64,000 nucleotides of DNA from Ignavibacteria bacterium. GTDB lineage: Bacteria; Bacteroidota; Ignavibacteria; UBA10030; SZUA-254. The DNA lies in NCBI GenBank assembly GCA_016178595.1, contig JACOSY010000013.1, forward strand, positions 1 through 64,000, written 5' to 3'. The first letter of the stretch is position 1. The number at the start of each line of letters is the position of its first letter. Shown here in pieces: positions 25,848-33,683 of this stretch. The position numbers and the translations under genes were made by a program. The notes under the pieces were generated by a model that saw nothing but the letters and a program-made list of their open reading frames with translations, searched no databases and was not told the DNA's origin.

Positions 25848-27136
25848 AGTTCGTTAGCGTCAACGGCGGAAGTGGTGCGACAACCTTCGATCAGGTCATC
25901 TTGCAGAGCATCGCATCCGATGGCGGTTTGTATGTTCCGGAATCCACTCCACGGCTCACTCCGGAATTCTTGGGCAAACTTCACTCGCAATCTCTCGAGA
26001 GTATTGGATTAAAAATTACCTCTCTTTTTCTGGAGGAAATTCCATCGAACGACCTCTCAAAGATAATCGAAAGGGCGTGGAATTTTCCGATCCCTCTCAC
26101 TCGCCTTGAGAACGGTCTGTATCTTCTCGAACTCTTCCACGGACCGACACTCGCATTTAAAGATGTCGGTGCACGATTCATGGCCGAAGCGCTCTCGTTT
26201 TTCCTCGCACAACACCATCGGCACATCACCATCCTCGTTGCAACATCCGGCGACACCGGAAGCGCAGTTGCACATGGATTTTTCAATACACCACACATCG
26301 ACGTGTTTATTCTCTACCCTTCCGGCAAGGTCAGCCGGTTGCAAGAACAGCAAATGACAACGCTCGGTGGAAATATTCGCGCGCTGGAAGTTGACGGAAC
26401 GTTCGACGATTGCCAGCGACTCGTCAAGCAAGCACTCGTCGATCCGGACATCAACCGATCTCGAACACTTACCTCTGCAAACTCCATCAATCTTGCCCGT
26501 CTCCTGCCGCAGATGACGTACTATGCATGGGGGATTGCGCAATGGCAGAAGAATTTTCGAAGAGATAACGAAGTACCGATGGTCGTTGTTCCGAGCGGCA
26601 ACTTCGGCAACCTTACGGCGGCCGTTTATACGAAATGGATAGGAGTTTCGATCAATAAACTCGTTGCAGCGACGAATGCCAACGACGTCGTTCCACAATA
26701 TTTCTCGACAGGGCAGTACGCACCGAAGCCGTCGATTCAAACACTATCGAACGCGATGGATGTCGGAAACCCAGGAAATTTCGTACGGCTTCAATATCTC
26801 TACAAGAACGACATCGAGGCAATGCGAAACGACATCAGCGCCGTCAGTATCACCGACCAGCAAACTGTGGAAGAAATCCGTCGAACGTATGAACACACCG
26901 GACGCATCATCGATCCGCACACAGCGGTCGGTGTTGCAGCAGCACGGCAGTTCGGCCTCCGGCCATCCATCGTCGCTGCGACGGCACATCCGGCAAAGTT
27001 TCCAGAAGTGATCAAGAAAGCAATTGGCATTGAGATGCCGCTTCCCCTTTCTCTCAAATCTGTACTCAAGAAGCGGAAGCAGAGCGTCACGATTCCTAAC
27101 AATTATCAGGAACTGAAACATTTACTTCTTTCGTAG
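25844..27136 (+). CDS. thrC: threonine synthase
   Basis: ThrC converts O-phosphohomoserine to threonine with pyridoxal phosphate. The 430-aa protein starts MKFVSVNGGSGATTFDQVIL, and the PLP lysine lies in the HGPTLAFKDVGARFM motif near residue 107. ATSGDTGSAVAHGF and VPSGNFGNLTAAVY follow as cofactor-phosphate and substrate loops. It belongs to the branch without the large allosteric N-terminal domain of plants. ATG 25844 overlaps the thrB stop; a longer frame is not needed. Confidence 0.95.
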   Translation: MKFVSVNGGSGATTFDQVILQSIASDGGLYVPESTPRLTPEFLGKLHSQSLESIGLKITSLFLEEIPSNDLSKIIERAWNFPIPLTRLENGLYLLELFHGPTLAFKDVGARFMAEALSFFLAQHHRHITILVATSGDTGSAVAHGFFNTPHIDVFILYPSGKVSRLQEQQMTTLGGNIRALEVDGTFDDCQRLVKQALVDPDINRSRTLTSANSINLARLLPQMTYYAWGIAQWQKNFRRDNEVPMVVVPSGNFGNLTAAVYTKWIGVSINKLVAATNANDVVPQYFSTGQYAPKPSIQTLSNAMDVGNPGNFVRLQYLYKNDIEAMRNDISAVSITDQQTVEEIRRTYEHTGRIIDPHTAVGVAAARQFGLRPSIVAATAHPAKFPEVIKKAIGIEMPLPLSLKSVLKKRKQSVTIPNNYQELKHLLLS

Positions 27137-27377
27137 TTTGCGCACCCACCTTCTCACCTCACGTGCCAGTAAGCATCTTTCGCCGCATGATCCGTTTCTT
27201 GGATGGGAAAATGAGCTATAGAAAGCGGCATAAATCTAAGTATTAGCAAATATTTTTGCATTGTATATCTCGCAAATCTAATATTGAACCGGTAGATTTC
27301 TTAGCCAGAAATTTTGATTTTATCCGCCAAATCATTAAATTTCCTATCATCTCTTTGAGGCGACGAGTCTCATTGAC
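27137..27377. other. AT-rich intergenic stretch before the accessory genes
   Basis: No convincing gene, tRNA or hairpin was found. Composition changes here from about 50% G+C to clearly AT-richer DNA, marking the left edge of the accessory strip. The only strong structure is the terminator hairpin that follows at 27378. Confidence 0.5.
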
Positions 27378-27409
27378 CCCGAGTGGCGAATGCCCTCGGG
27401 ATTTTTTTT
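27378..27409 (+). terminator. strong intrinsic terminator or attenuator in front of the NYN gene
   Basis: CCCGAG-T-GGC-GAAT-GCC-CTCGGG (27378-27400) forms a 9-bp stem with one bulged base and a four-base loop, followed by eight T residues (27402-27409). It lies only 19 bp before the NYN start codon, with the ribosome site GGAGGA in between. It could end transcription from the thr operon or act as an attenuator in a leader. An upstream GAGTC (in CGACGAGTCTC, from 27361) could pair with GACTC in the ribosome-site region GGAGGACTCC. Confidence 0.75.
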
Positions 27410-27428
27410 ATCTGCTGGAGGACTCCAA

Positions 27429-28040
27429 ATGAATCGAGTTGTATTTTTCGTTGATGGATTTAATTTATATCATTCGATCAACGACAATCCCGCCTACCAC
27501 AAGTACAAATGGCTAGACATCGCGAAACTGGCCCGTGCATTTCTAACACAGCAAGATCGGCTTGAAGACATTTTTTACTTTACTGCGCTCACTACTTGGA
27601 ACTCTCCAAAGATGGCCAGGCATAAGTTGTTCATAAAGGCTTTGGAGCTGAGAAATGTAAAAGTTGTTTACGGAGAATTTCGCTCGAAAGATAGATTTTG
27701 CTCTCTCTGTAAGAAAACCTACAGGGTGCACGAAGAAAAACAAACGGATGTCAATATTGCCATTCATCTCTTTCGATTGGCAATCGAAGATCGGTATGAT
27801 ACAGCTTTAATCATCTCTGGTGACAGCGATCTCCTTCCATCTATCAAGGCTGTCCAGTTGGCATTCCCGACAAAGAAGATAGGAGTAATTATTCCTTTTG
27901 GTAGAAGAGCAGAAGAACTTAAGCAGGTTTGCGATCGCCACATGAAAATCAAACTCCACCACTTAGATTCAAGCATGTTTCCAGATGAAATTGACCTAGG
28001 AAATGGCCAGAAGCTACATCGTCCAGTCACATGGAGATGA
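27429..28040 (+). CDS. NYN-domain (PIN-like) nuclease
   Basis: A 203-aa protein of the NYN/LabA branch of the PIN nuclease superfamily, expected to cut RNA with metal-bound Asp residues. The acidic sites are visible: FFVDGFNLYHS at the N-terminus, KQTDVNIAIHLF near residue 102 and IISGDSDLLPSI near 125. A CSLCKKTY pair of Cys lies near residue 90 and may bind zinc. ATG 27429 is set by GGAGGA, 6 nt upstream. Codon use is AT-rich compared with neighbours, which suggests transfer. Its target and any partner are unknown; it is the first gene of the accessory strip. Confidence 0.82.
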   Translation: MNRVVFFVDGFNLYHSINDNPAYHKYKWLDIAKLARAFLTQQDRLEDIFYFTALTTWNSPKMARHKLFIKALELRNVKVVYGEFRSKDRFCSLCKKTYRVHEEKQTDVNIAIHLFRLAIEDRYDTALIISGDSDLLPSIKAVQLAFPTKKIGVIIPFGRRAEELKQVCDRHMKIKLHHLDSSMFPDEIDLGNGQKLHRPVTWR

Positions 28041-28140
28041 CCCCCTCGATTTTCTTCTTTCAAACTTATACATTACCGGATTTTTGTTTCCTCCCCTCAA
28101 TTTAGTACATTCATGCCATTCACCAATAGAAGGTACCGCC

Positions 28141-28524
28141 ATGAAATATCTATGTATTGCCGTAGCTTTGTTCGCTTTGTCAGGATGTGCTGGTTCTGTG
28201 GCATGGCATAGTATGAGAATGGGTTCTACAAACGGAGAGGCTGAAGATAATAACAAGAAAATGATGCAGCTCGAAATCGGTCAGCCCAAAGATTCAGTCT
28301 TAGCGATAATGGGACAACCAACCCGAAGAGAGGCGTATAGATTGGATAACAACCGAGCGGTAGAGTTCCTATTCTACCGGACTCGTGGTTGGTCAAACCA
28401 AGAGTCTGCAGACAATGACGAGCAATTCACTCCGATGGCGTTCGAGGATAAGAAGCTAATCGGTTGGGGAAGAAACTTCTATGATAACATTGTAAAAATA
28501 GCCGTTCAAATAAATGGAAAGTGA
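28141..28524 (+). CDS. lipoprotein with DUF3192/SmpA-like domain
   Basis: A 127-aa lipoprotein: signal peptide with lipobox LSGC, Cys16 lipidated. The mature part carries the LEIGQPKDSVLAIMGQPTRRE pattern (in pieces LEIGQPKDSV and MGQPTRREA), the fold seen in SmpA/BamE and DUF3192 proteins, then FLFYRTRGW and a KKLIGWGRNFYDN end. The FYRT...GWG layout resembles DUF3192. Function unknown. ATG 28141 chosen for the signal peptide and a GAAGGT ribosome site; an upstream in-frame start overlaps the NYN gene. AT-rich like its neighbours. Confidence 0.6.
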   Translation: MKYLCIAVALFALSGCAGSVAWHSMRMGSTNGEAEDNNKKMMQLEIGQPKDSVLAIMGQPTRREAYRLDNNRAVEFLFYRTRGWSNQESADNDEQFTPMAFEDKKLIGWGRNFYDNIVKIAVQINGK

Positions 28525-28554
28525 TTTTACCCGCTTACGAAAAGGAGGACGTAC

Positions 28555-29112
28555 ATGGATTCTTACCTTAGTATATTCGTTTCTGCGCTGTTTACTCTTC
28601 TCGTCGGATGGATTCTAAGATTTGTTATTCCGAAATCCCGGCTGGTCTGGTGGGTATCGCACGATTTCCAATTCATACTACCACCGCCCGGCGGTTCCGA
28701 TCCTTCGATCCAGCCCTTTCCGCTAAAAACACATGCGCTAACAATTCAGAATATTGGAACCGAGATAGCTCATGGAATCGAAATTGCCCACAGAACAAAA
28801 CCGGACTTGTTCAAATTAAACCCAGAACGTATCTACAGTGAACCACCAATACCCTCTGGCGAACATCTCTTAACCATACCGAGTATAGCACCAGGAGAAT
28901 TCATTACGATTGAATTCCTGAGCTATGGAGTTTATCCACAGTTACTGTATGTGCGCTCAGATTGGGGACACGCAAGAAAAATCGATATTCAGCCTCAGCA
29001 AGTTATGCCAAAATGGGCAGCAAGGATTTATCAAATCTTGCTCTATGCTGGAATATACTTCGTCGCCTATTGGGTCATAAGAATCATCCTATACTTCTAT
29101 GGCCACCTTTGA
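28555..29112 (+). CDS. unrecognised membrane protein with two helices
   Basis: A 185-aa protein I cannot assign. It has an N-terminal hydrophobic helix (about residues 3-22), a soluble middle of about 120 residues rich in Pro and Ile, and a C-terminal helix (about 160-182). The middle has a beta-rich look (THALTIQNIGTEIAHGIEI), like small immunoglobulin-type domains between membrane anchors. AGGAGG lies 7 nt before ATG 28555, the best ribosome site in this region. Same strand and AT-rich composition as the two genes before it. Confidence 0.55.
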   Translation: MDSYLSIFVSALFTLLVGWILRFVIPKSRLVWWVSHDFQFILPPPGGSDPSIQPFPLKTHALTIQNIGTEIAHGIEIAHRTKPDLFKLNPERIYSEPPIPSGEHLLTIPSIAPGEFITIEFLSYGVYPQLLYVRSDWGHARKIDIQPQQVMPKWAARIYQILLYAGIYFVAYWVIRIILYFYGHL

Positions 29113-29245
29113 TAACGATGCCTCCAAAAGTAAGATGCTCCATATTGGATTCCCTTGTTGTAGTTATTCCACAGGCGAACAAGTGTCCTTACGAATTTCA
29201 GTGAGTACTATTTCATATTAGGACAGCACCTGGTTTACGCCCACC

Positions 29246-29275
29246 TTGCTTCCCGAACAAATTTTGCTACATTAT
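29246..29275 (+). promoter_or_regulatory. promoter candidate for dcd
   Basis: TTG at 29246-29248, 19 nt, and TACATTAT at 29268-29275 resemble the TTG-N20-TAnnTTTG pattern. The dcd ATG is 45 nt downstream. The remainder of the 208-bp gap between the membrane protein and dcd shows nothing else. Confidence 0.3.
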
Positions 29276-29320
29276 TGAATCATAAGGGCATTTCTATCCG
29301 TTTTCGCACACGATTCCACC

Positions 29321-29860
29321 ATGATTCTTACAGACAAGCAGATACTCGCCGAGATGAAGCGAGGCACTATTGTCCTCAAGCCTTTCAATCGCAAGTATCT
29401 CGGCTCCAACAGCTACGACGTTCATCTTGGCGCGTGGATGGCCCTATACAACGACGAGATCCTGGATGCGAAACTTCACAACGACGTCCACCATTTCAAA
29501 ATCCTTACTGAAGGAATGATCCTCGTTCCGAGCAAGCTCTACCTCGGCGTTACGCAGGAGTACACGGAAACACACAAGCATGTTCCCTTCCTCGAAGGGA
29601 AGAGCAGCATCGGCCGGCTCGGCATTGATATTCATGCGACAGCGGGAAAAGGTGATGTCGGGTTTTGCAACACGTGGACGCTTGAGATCTCAGTCCGGCA
29701 GCCTGTTCGTATTTACGCCGGTATGCCAATCGGCCAGCTCATTTACTTTGAGGTGAGCGGTGAAGTAGATGTTCCGTACAACAAGAAGAAGTCTGCAAAA
29801 TACAACCGTCGATCCATCAAGCCTGTAGAGTCGATGATGTGGAAAAACTTTTCCAAATGA
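29321..29860 (+). CDS. dcd: dCTP deaminase
   Basis: Dcd deaminates dCTP to dUTP for thymidylate synthesis. The 179-aa protein has the family blocks MILTDKQILAEMKRG, YLGSNSYDVHLG, the SSIGRLGIDIHATAG nucleotide loop and the catalytic Glu in TWTLEI near residue 127. G+C and codon use match the chromosome. The last 84 bp (29777-29860) are repeated, with differences, at 31260-31340, and the restriction gene begins inside its stop codon. Dcd homologs can also act in phage defence, but this one looks housekeeping. Confidence 0.92.
   Translation: MILTDKQILAEMKRGTIVLKPFNRKYLGSNSYDVHLGAWMALYNDEILDAKLHNDVHHFKILTEGMILVPSKLYLGVTQEYTETHKHVPFLEGKSSIGRLGIDIHATAGKGDVGFCNTWTLEISVRQPVRIYAGMPIGQLIYFEVSGEVDVPYNKKKSAKYNRRSIKPVESMMWKNFSK
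29777..29860 (+). repeat. direct repeat, left copy (3' end of intact dcd)
   Basis: The first 39 bases, from TACAACAAGAAGAAG, are identical to the copy at 31260. After that come four substitutions and a 3-bp difference, almost all in third codon positions or conservative (Ile/Val). Left boundary of the restriction-modification insert. Confidence 0.9.
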
Positions 29861-30504
29861 AGGTTATGGCTAAACCGGAAACCTTAAAGATCAAAGAACT
29901 GTTCCGTAGAGTATCGGAGCTTTATGAACACCACGACTATCATCATGCTCTGGCCATTCTCTCAACAGACTTTCCAATTGAGTTTAGTGAACTTTGTAAT
30001 GCACTGATAGAGTTTCGTTTAACTAAAGAACAAATCAAGAAACCTGGTGGCAATGAGAGCGAGATTCCCAAAGCATTCTCACATCTATTGCGGAAAAAAG
30101 GGTGGGAGGAAAGAAAACTAACCGCAAAGCTCGTCGTTGATGAGAGTGACGTGGTTTCGGAAGATACGCACTTGATTGATTTTGTAAAAGGCAGAGTCGC
30201 TTTTGACCTTGAATGGAATAGTAAGGATCAAACATTCGACCGGGACCTTTACGCATTCCGAGCATTCTTCGAATATAACAAGATTAGCGTTGCAGTCCTT
30301 GTTACCAGAAGCAACGATCTTGACGGGTATATTGATGCTTTGGGTGAATACAGTGACAAACATGGCGAGACACGAACGTACAAATCAAAGTTTGGTGCAA
30401 GCACAACTCACATGGGTAAACTTATCCCACGCCTAAATGCTGGACGTGGGGGTGGTTGCCCTGTACTCGCAATGGGAATCACGAGGAAGCTCATTCATGA
30501 ATAA
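29857..30504 (+). CDS. BglII/BstYI-family type II restriction endonuclease
   Basis: A 215-aa restriction enzyme of the BglII/BstYI family; known members cut AGATCT or RGATCY. The family core is clear: THLIDFVKGRVAFDLEWNSK with acidic residues (Asp, Asp, Glu) for metal binding, KDQTFDRDLYAFRAFFEYNK, ISVAVLVTRS, and the C-terminal SKFGASTTHMGKLIPRL plus GRGGGCPVLAMGI. The ATG at 29857 overlaps the dcd stop (ATGA); another ATG at 29866 is possible. The cognate methyltransferase follows after 24 bp. Composition is AT-richer than dcd. Actual specificity is not readable. Confidence 0.85.
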   Translation: MKVMAKPETLKIKELFRRVSELYEHHDYHHALAILSTDFPIEFSELCNALIEFRLTKEQIKKPGGNESEIPKAFSHLLRKKGWEERKLTAKLVVDESDVVSEDTHLIDFVKGRVAFDLEWNSKDQTFDRDLYAFRAFFEYNKISVAVLVTRSNDLDGYIDALGEYSDKHGETRTYKSKFGASTTHMGKLIPRLNAGRGGGCPVLAMGITRKLIHE

Positions 30505-30528
30505 AGTAGCAATAGGGAGGCTATCAAT

Positions 30529-31242
30529 ATGACGCATGTGAATCGGATACCGCATCCATCTGCGGCACAAGATCTTTTGGGAAAAGTTAGCGGATTGTAC
30601 GAAACAGTGTTGGCTGATCCACCATGGCGCTTTCTGAACCGAACAGGCAAAATGGCTCCCGAACACAAGAGGCTTCTTCGTTATCCTACTTTAGAGTTCG
30701 AGGAAATATACGAGCTTCCTGTTCGCCAACTCGCTGCTGCAAAAAGTCACCTATACCTTTGGGTACCTAATGCACTGATTGCAGAGGGACTTGAAACTAT
30801 GAAACGATGGGGCTTCACATACAAGACAAATATAGTCTGGTACAAGATACGGAAAGATGGTGGACCCGATGGTCGTGGTGTCGGATTCTATTTTAGGAAT
30901 GTCACGGAGCTCTTGCTATTTGGAGTTCGAGGTGGAATGAGAACACTTTCTCCGGGTAGACGACAAGTCAATATAATTTCTTCTCGGAAAAGAGAGCATT
31001 CACGGAAACCCGATGAAGTCTTTGATATCATCGAATCTTGCAGTCCTGGCCCATATCTCGAACTCTTTGCACGACATCCTCGTCGGGGATGGGTACAGTG
31101 GGGCAACGAGATTGTAGAACAACGCGTATTCCAGCCTGTGGATGAAAGATTTACACCTTTAAGAAAAGGGCCAGCATTTCAAAAGGCAGCCCAACTTGTT
31201 CTGCTGGATCCGAGGACCAAATATCGCCGACGAGCAAAGTAG
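30529..31242 (+). CDS. MT-A70 family adenine-N6 DNA methyltransferase
   Basis: A 237-aa S-adenosylmethionine-dependent N6-adenine methyltransferase of the MT-A70 group. The catalytic DPPW motif is in TVLADPPWRF near residue 30; YLWVPNALIAEGLETM, FTYKTNIVWYKI and ELFARHPRRGWVQWGNE are the other family blocks. GGGAGG lies 8 nt before the ATG. Behind the BglII-type endonuclease, it should protect the host DNA by methylating the A of the shared site. The gene ends 18 bp before the diverged dcd 3' copy. Confidence 0.87.
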   Translation: MTHVNRIPHPSAAQDLLGKVSGLYETVLADPPWRFLNRTGKMAPEHKRLLRYPTLEFEEIYELPVRQLAAAKSHLYLWVPNALIAEGLETMKRWGFTYKTNIVWYKIRKDGGPDGRGVGFYFRNVTELLLFGVRGGMRTLSPGRRQVNIISSRKREHSRKPDEVFDIIESCSPGPYLELFARHPRRGWVQWGNEIVEQRVFQPVDERFTPLRKGPAFQKAAQLVLLDPRTKYRRRAK

Positions 31243-31244
31243 GA

Positions 31245-31340
31245 ATGGTGGAAACTCCCTACAACAAGAAGAAGTCTGCAAAATACAACCGTCGATCCGT
31301 CAAGCCGGTGGAGTCGATGATGTGGAAGAACTTCAAATGA
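31245..31340 (+). pseudogene. dcd 3' remnant, right copy of the direct repeat
   Basis: From about 31248 the sequence reads in frame VETPYNKKKSAKYNRRS then VKPVESMMWKNFK and stop, the end of a dCTP deaminase. The intact gene ends VDVPYNKKKSAKYNRRSIKP...WKNFSK. Strong nucleotide identity covers 31260-31340. There is no start codon, ribosome site or upstream half, so this is a gene remnant. Differences to the intact copy are mostly synonymous, so both ends were shaped as coding sequence before the event. Confidence 0.9.
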
Positions 31341-31376
31341 CAATTCAAGAGTAAAAAAATCACTTCGGGAAAAGCC

Positions 31377-33491
31377 ATGACGCACATCTCATATCGCACA
31401 TCGCACATCAAACCGAGATTGTTTCTCTACGCTCTTTGCTCTCTGCTCTTAGCTTTCAACTCACTCGCTCAGACAAAACGACCAATGGAACTCGAAGACA
31501 TGTTCCGCGTGAAGCGTGTGACAGATCCGCAGTTCTCGCCGGATGGCAAATGGGTCGCCTTTGTCACTACCGTGGTCGATAAGCCAAACAACAAGACCAA
31601 CAGCGACATCTGGATAATTCCTTCGGATGGCAGGGGCGAACCACGACAGCTTACAAACTCGCCGAAGCACGATCGCCATCCCCGGTGGTCGCCGGACGGG
31701 AAGTCGATTGCATTCGAGTCGAACCGTGACGGTTCCTACCAAATTTATATTCAGAACGTCGATGGTGGAGAAGCGCGCAAGCTCACTTCCATCTCCACGG
31801 AAGCCAATCAAGCAATTTGGTCGCACGATAGAACAACCATCGCATTCGTTTCAGCCGTGTTCCCGGAATTTTCCGACAAGCCGTACACAGAAAGCGATGC
31901 ACTGAACAAGAAGAAACAAGACGAGCGCGACAACGGCAAAGTGAAAGCACGCACAATGGACAAGCTCCTCTATCGTCACTGGGATAGTTGGGTGGATGAC
32001 AAACGACAGCACATCTTTATCGTGCCCGCCGATGGAAATGGCGATCCTCGCGACGTGACGCCGGGAGAGAACGATGCGGTTCCAACCTCATCGACATTTT
32101 CTGCCGGCGATGATTTCGATTTCTCCCCCGATGGAAAAGAGCTTGCATTCACTGCGCCGCCGATTCCCCTTCGTGAACAGGCATGGAGGACAGATCACAA
32201 TATTTACACCGTCAATCTCCAAACAGGAGAACGAAAACAGATCACCACGAATCCGGCGGCAGACGGCTATCCACGCTACTCATCGGATGGAAAGTATCTC
32301 GCGTATCGCGCGCAGTCGCGCGCGGGCTTCGAGGCCGACCGGTGGCAGTTGATGGTGTATGATCGGAAGAAGGAAACGGTTCGGAGCCTGACGGAGAATT
32401 TCGATTCCAATGTCGAAGCATTTGAATGGGCGCCGGACGGCAAGAAACTCTACTTCGATGCTGAAGAGAAAGCAAACAAACCGCTCTGGTCCGTTTCACT
32501 GAAAGGCAACGACGTAACAAAGATCGTCGATAATGCGGTGAACGGCGATGCCGGCGTTTCATCCAACGGCAAGGCGCTCATCTTCGCTCATCAATCGTTT
32601 ACACATGCGGCGGAAGTGTACACCGCTTCTTCAAACGGGAAGAATGTCAAGCAGCTCACGCACGTAAACGACAGTCTCTTCGCACAGATTCAGTTCACCG
32701 AGCCGGAATATACATGGGCAACAAGTAAGAACGGCGACAAGATTCAGATGTGGATCATCAAGCCGCCGATGTTCGATGCGACGAAGAAGTACCCGCTCGT
32801 TTTCTGGGTGCATGGCGGTCCGCAGGGCGCCTTTATGAGCTCGTGGTCGACGCGTTGGAATCCGCAAGTCTGGGCTGCGCAAGGGTATGTCGTTTCACTC
32901 TCCAACCCCCGCGGCAGCACGGGCTTCGGACAAAAATTCACCGACGAGATCAGTCACGACTGGGGCGGCAAGGTGTTTGAAGATCTCATGGGCTGTCTTG
33001 ACAAGATGATGCAGCAGCCGTATATCGACACGAGCCGTATGGCTGCCGCAGGCGCATCGTACGGAGGTTACATGATGAACTGGTTCCAGGGACATACCGA
33101 CAAGTTCAAGACGCTCATCACGCACGACGGTGTGTTCGACTTCTACAGCATGTATGGCACGACCGAAGAGGTGTGGTTCGATGAGTGGGAACACGGCAAA
33201 CCCTGGGAGAATCCTGACTTCGACAAGTTCTCGCCGCACAAGTACGCAGCAAATTTCAGGACGCCGAACCTGATCATCCACAACGAGCTTGATTACCGCG
33301 TGCCCTTGACCGAGGGACAGCAGCTGTTCACGACGCTGCAACGCAAAGGTATTCCATCGAAGCTTCTCTATTTCCCGGATGAAGGGCACTGGGTTTTGAA
33401 GCCTGCGAACAGCGAAGTCTGGCACAAAACCATTTTCGAATGGCTGAAGGAGTATCTGAAACCTGAAGCGCCGAAGAGCGGCAGTCAGTGA
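31377..33491 (+). CDS. S9-family serine peptidase (prolyl oligopeptidase type)
   Basis: A 704-aa exported peptidase of the dipeptidyl-peptidase/acylaminoacyl-peptidase branch of S9. The N-terminus is a signal peptide (LFLYALCSLLLAFNSLAQ). Residues about 35-420 form a WD40-like/PD40 beta-propeller (repeats such as FSPDGKWVAF, WSPDGKSIAFES, SPDGKELAF). The C-terminal alpha/beta hydrolase has Ser561 in GASYGGY, Asp639 in ELDYRVP and His671 in EGHWV. It likely trims peptides in the periplasm. The DNA coding for the first 25 residues is made of low-complexity words (CGCACAT; CTCTTTGCTCT) shared with intergenic repeats, so the true start is slightly uncertain. Confidence 0.9.
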   Translation: MTHISYRTSHIKPRLFLYALCSLLLAFNSLAQTKRPMELEDMFRVKRVTDPQFSPDGKWVAFVTTVVDKPNNKTNSDIWIIPSDGRGEPRQLTNSPKHDRHPRWSPDGKSIAFESNRDGSYQIYIQNVDGGEARKLTSISTEANQAIWSHDRTTIAFVSAVFPEFSDKPYTESDALNKKKQDERDNGKVKARTMDKLLYRHWDSWVDDKRQHIFIVPADGNGDPRDVTPGENDAVPTSSTFSAGDDFDFSPDGKELAFTAPPIPLREQAWRTDHNIYTVNLQTGERKQITTNPAADGYPRYSSDGKYLAYRAQSRAGFEADRWQLMVYDRKKETVRSLTENFDSNVEAFEWAPDGKKLYFDAEEKANKPLWSVSLKGNDVTKIVDNAVNGDAGVSSNGKALIFAHQSFTHAAEVYTASSNGKNVKQLTHVNDSLFAQIQFTEPEYTWATSKNGDKIQMWIIKPPMFDATKKYPLVFWVHGGPQGAFMSSWSTRWNPQVWAAQGYVVSLSNPRGSTGFGQKFTDEISHDWGGKVFEDLMGCLDKMMQQPYIDTSRMAAAGASYGGYMMNWFQGHTDKFKTLITHDGVFDFYSMYGTTEEVWFDEWEHGKPWENPDFDKFSPHKYAANFRTPNLIIHNELDYRVPLTEGQQLFTTLQRKGIPSKLLYFPDEGHWVLKPANSEVWHKTIFEWLKEYLKPEAPKSGSQ

Positions 33492-33683
33492 GACGTGGAA
33501 TATCCGATGTTAGATGTTGGATGTCCTGTGTTGGCAATGGGATACATGATACTTGATACGGGAAGAGGGCGAGGGTTACAGGTCGCTCATATTTTGTACT
33601 CGACACTCAATACTCGAACTTTGCCCTCGGCTGCTCACAAGCTCGGCCACTTTTTACTTTTTCATTTTGACTTTTGAATTGGA
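33492..33683. other. low-complexity spacer upstream of pyrF
   Basis: The 192-bp gap contains repeated words (GATGTTAGATGTTGGATGT; TACTCGACACTCAATACTCG) and no gene or clear hairpin. Similar words appear inside murF and between other genes of the window, suggesting a dispersed simple-sequence family. Confidence 0.4.

Noticed and set aside
27345-27409. tRNA or known riboswitch in the NYN leader
   Set aside because: No cloverleaf or CCA end, and no match to a riboswitch core I can name; only the terminator hairpin is certain.
29321-29860. dcd as an anti-phage dCTP deaminase of the defence type
   Set aside because: Normal length, full housekeeping motifs and chromosome-like composition; defence context comes from neighbours only.
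29857-31242. Transposase or integrase carrying the R-M genes
   Set aside because: No recombinase, insertion-sequence ends or tRNA attachment site is visible; only the duplicated dcd end marks the borders.
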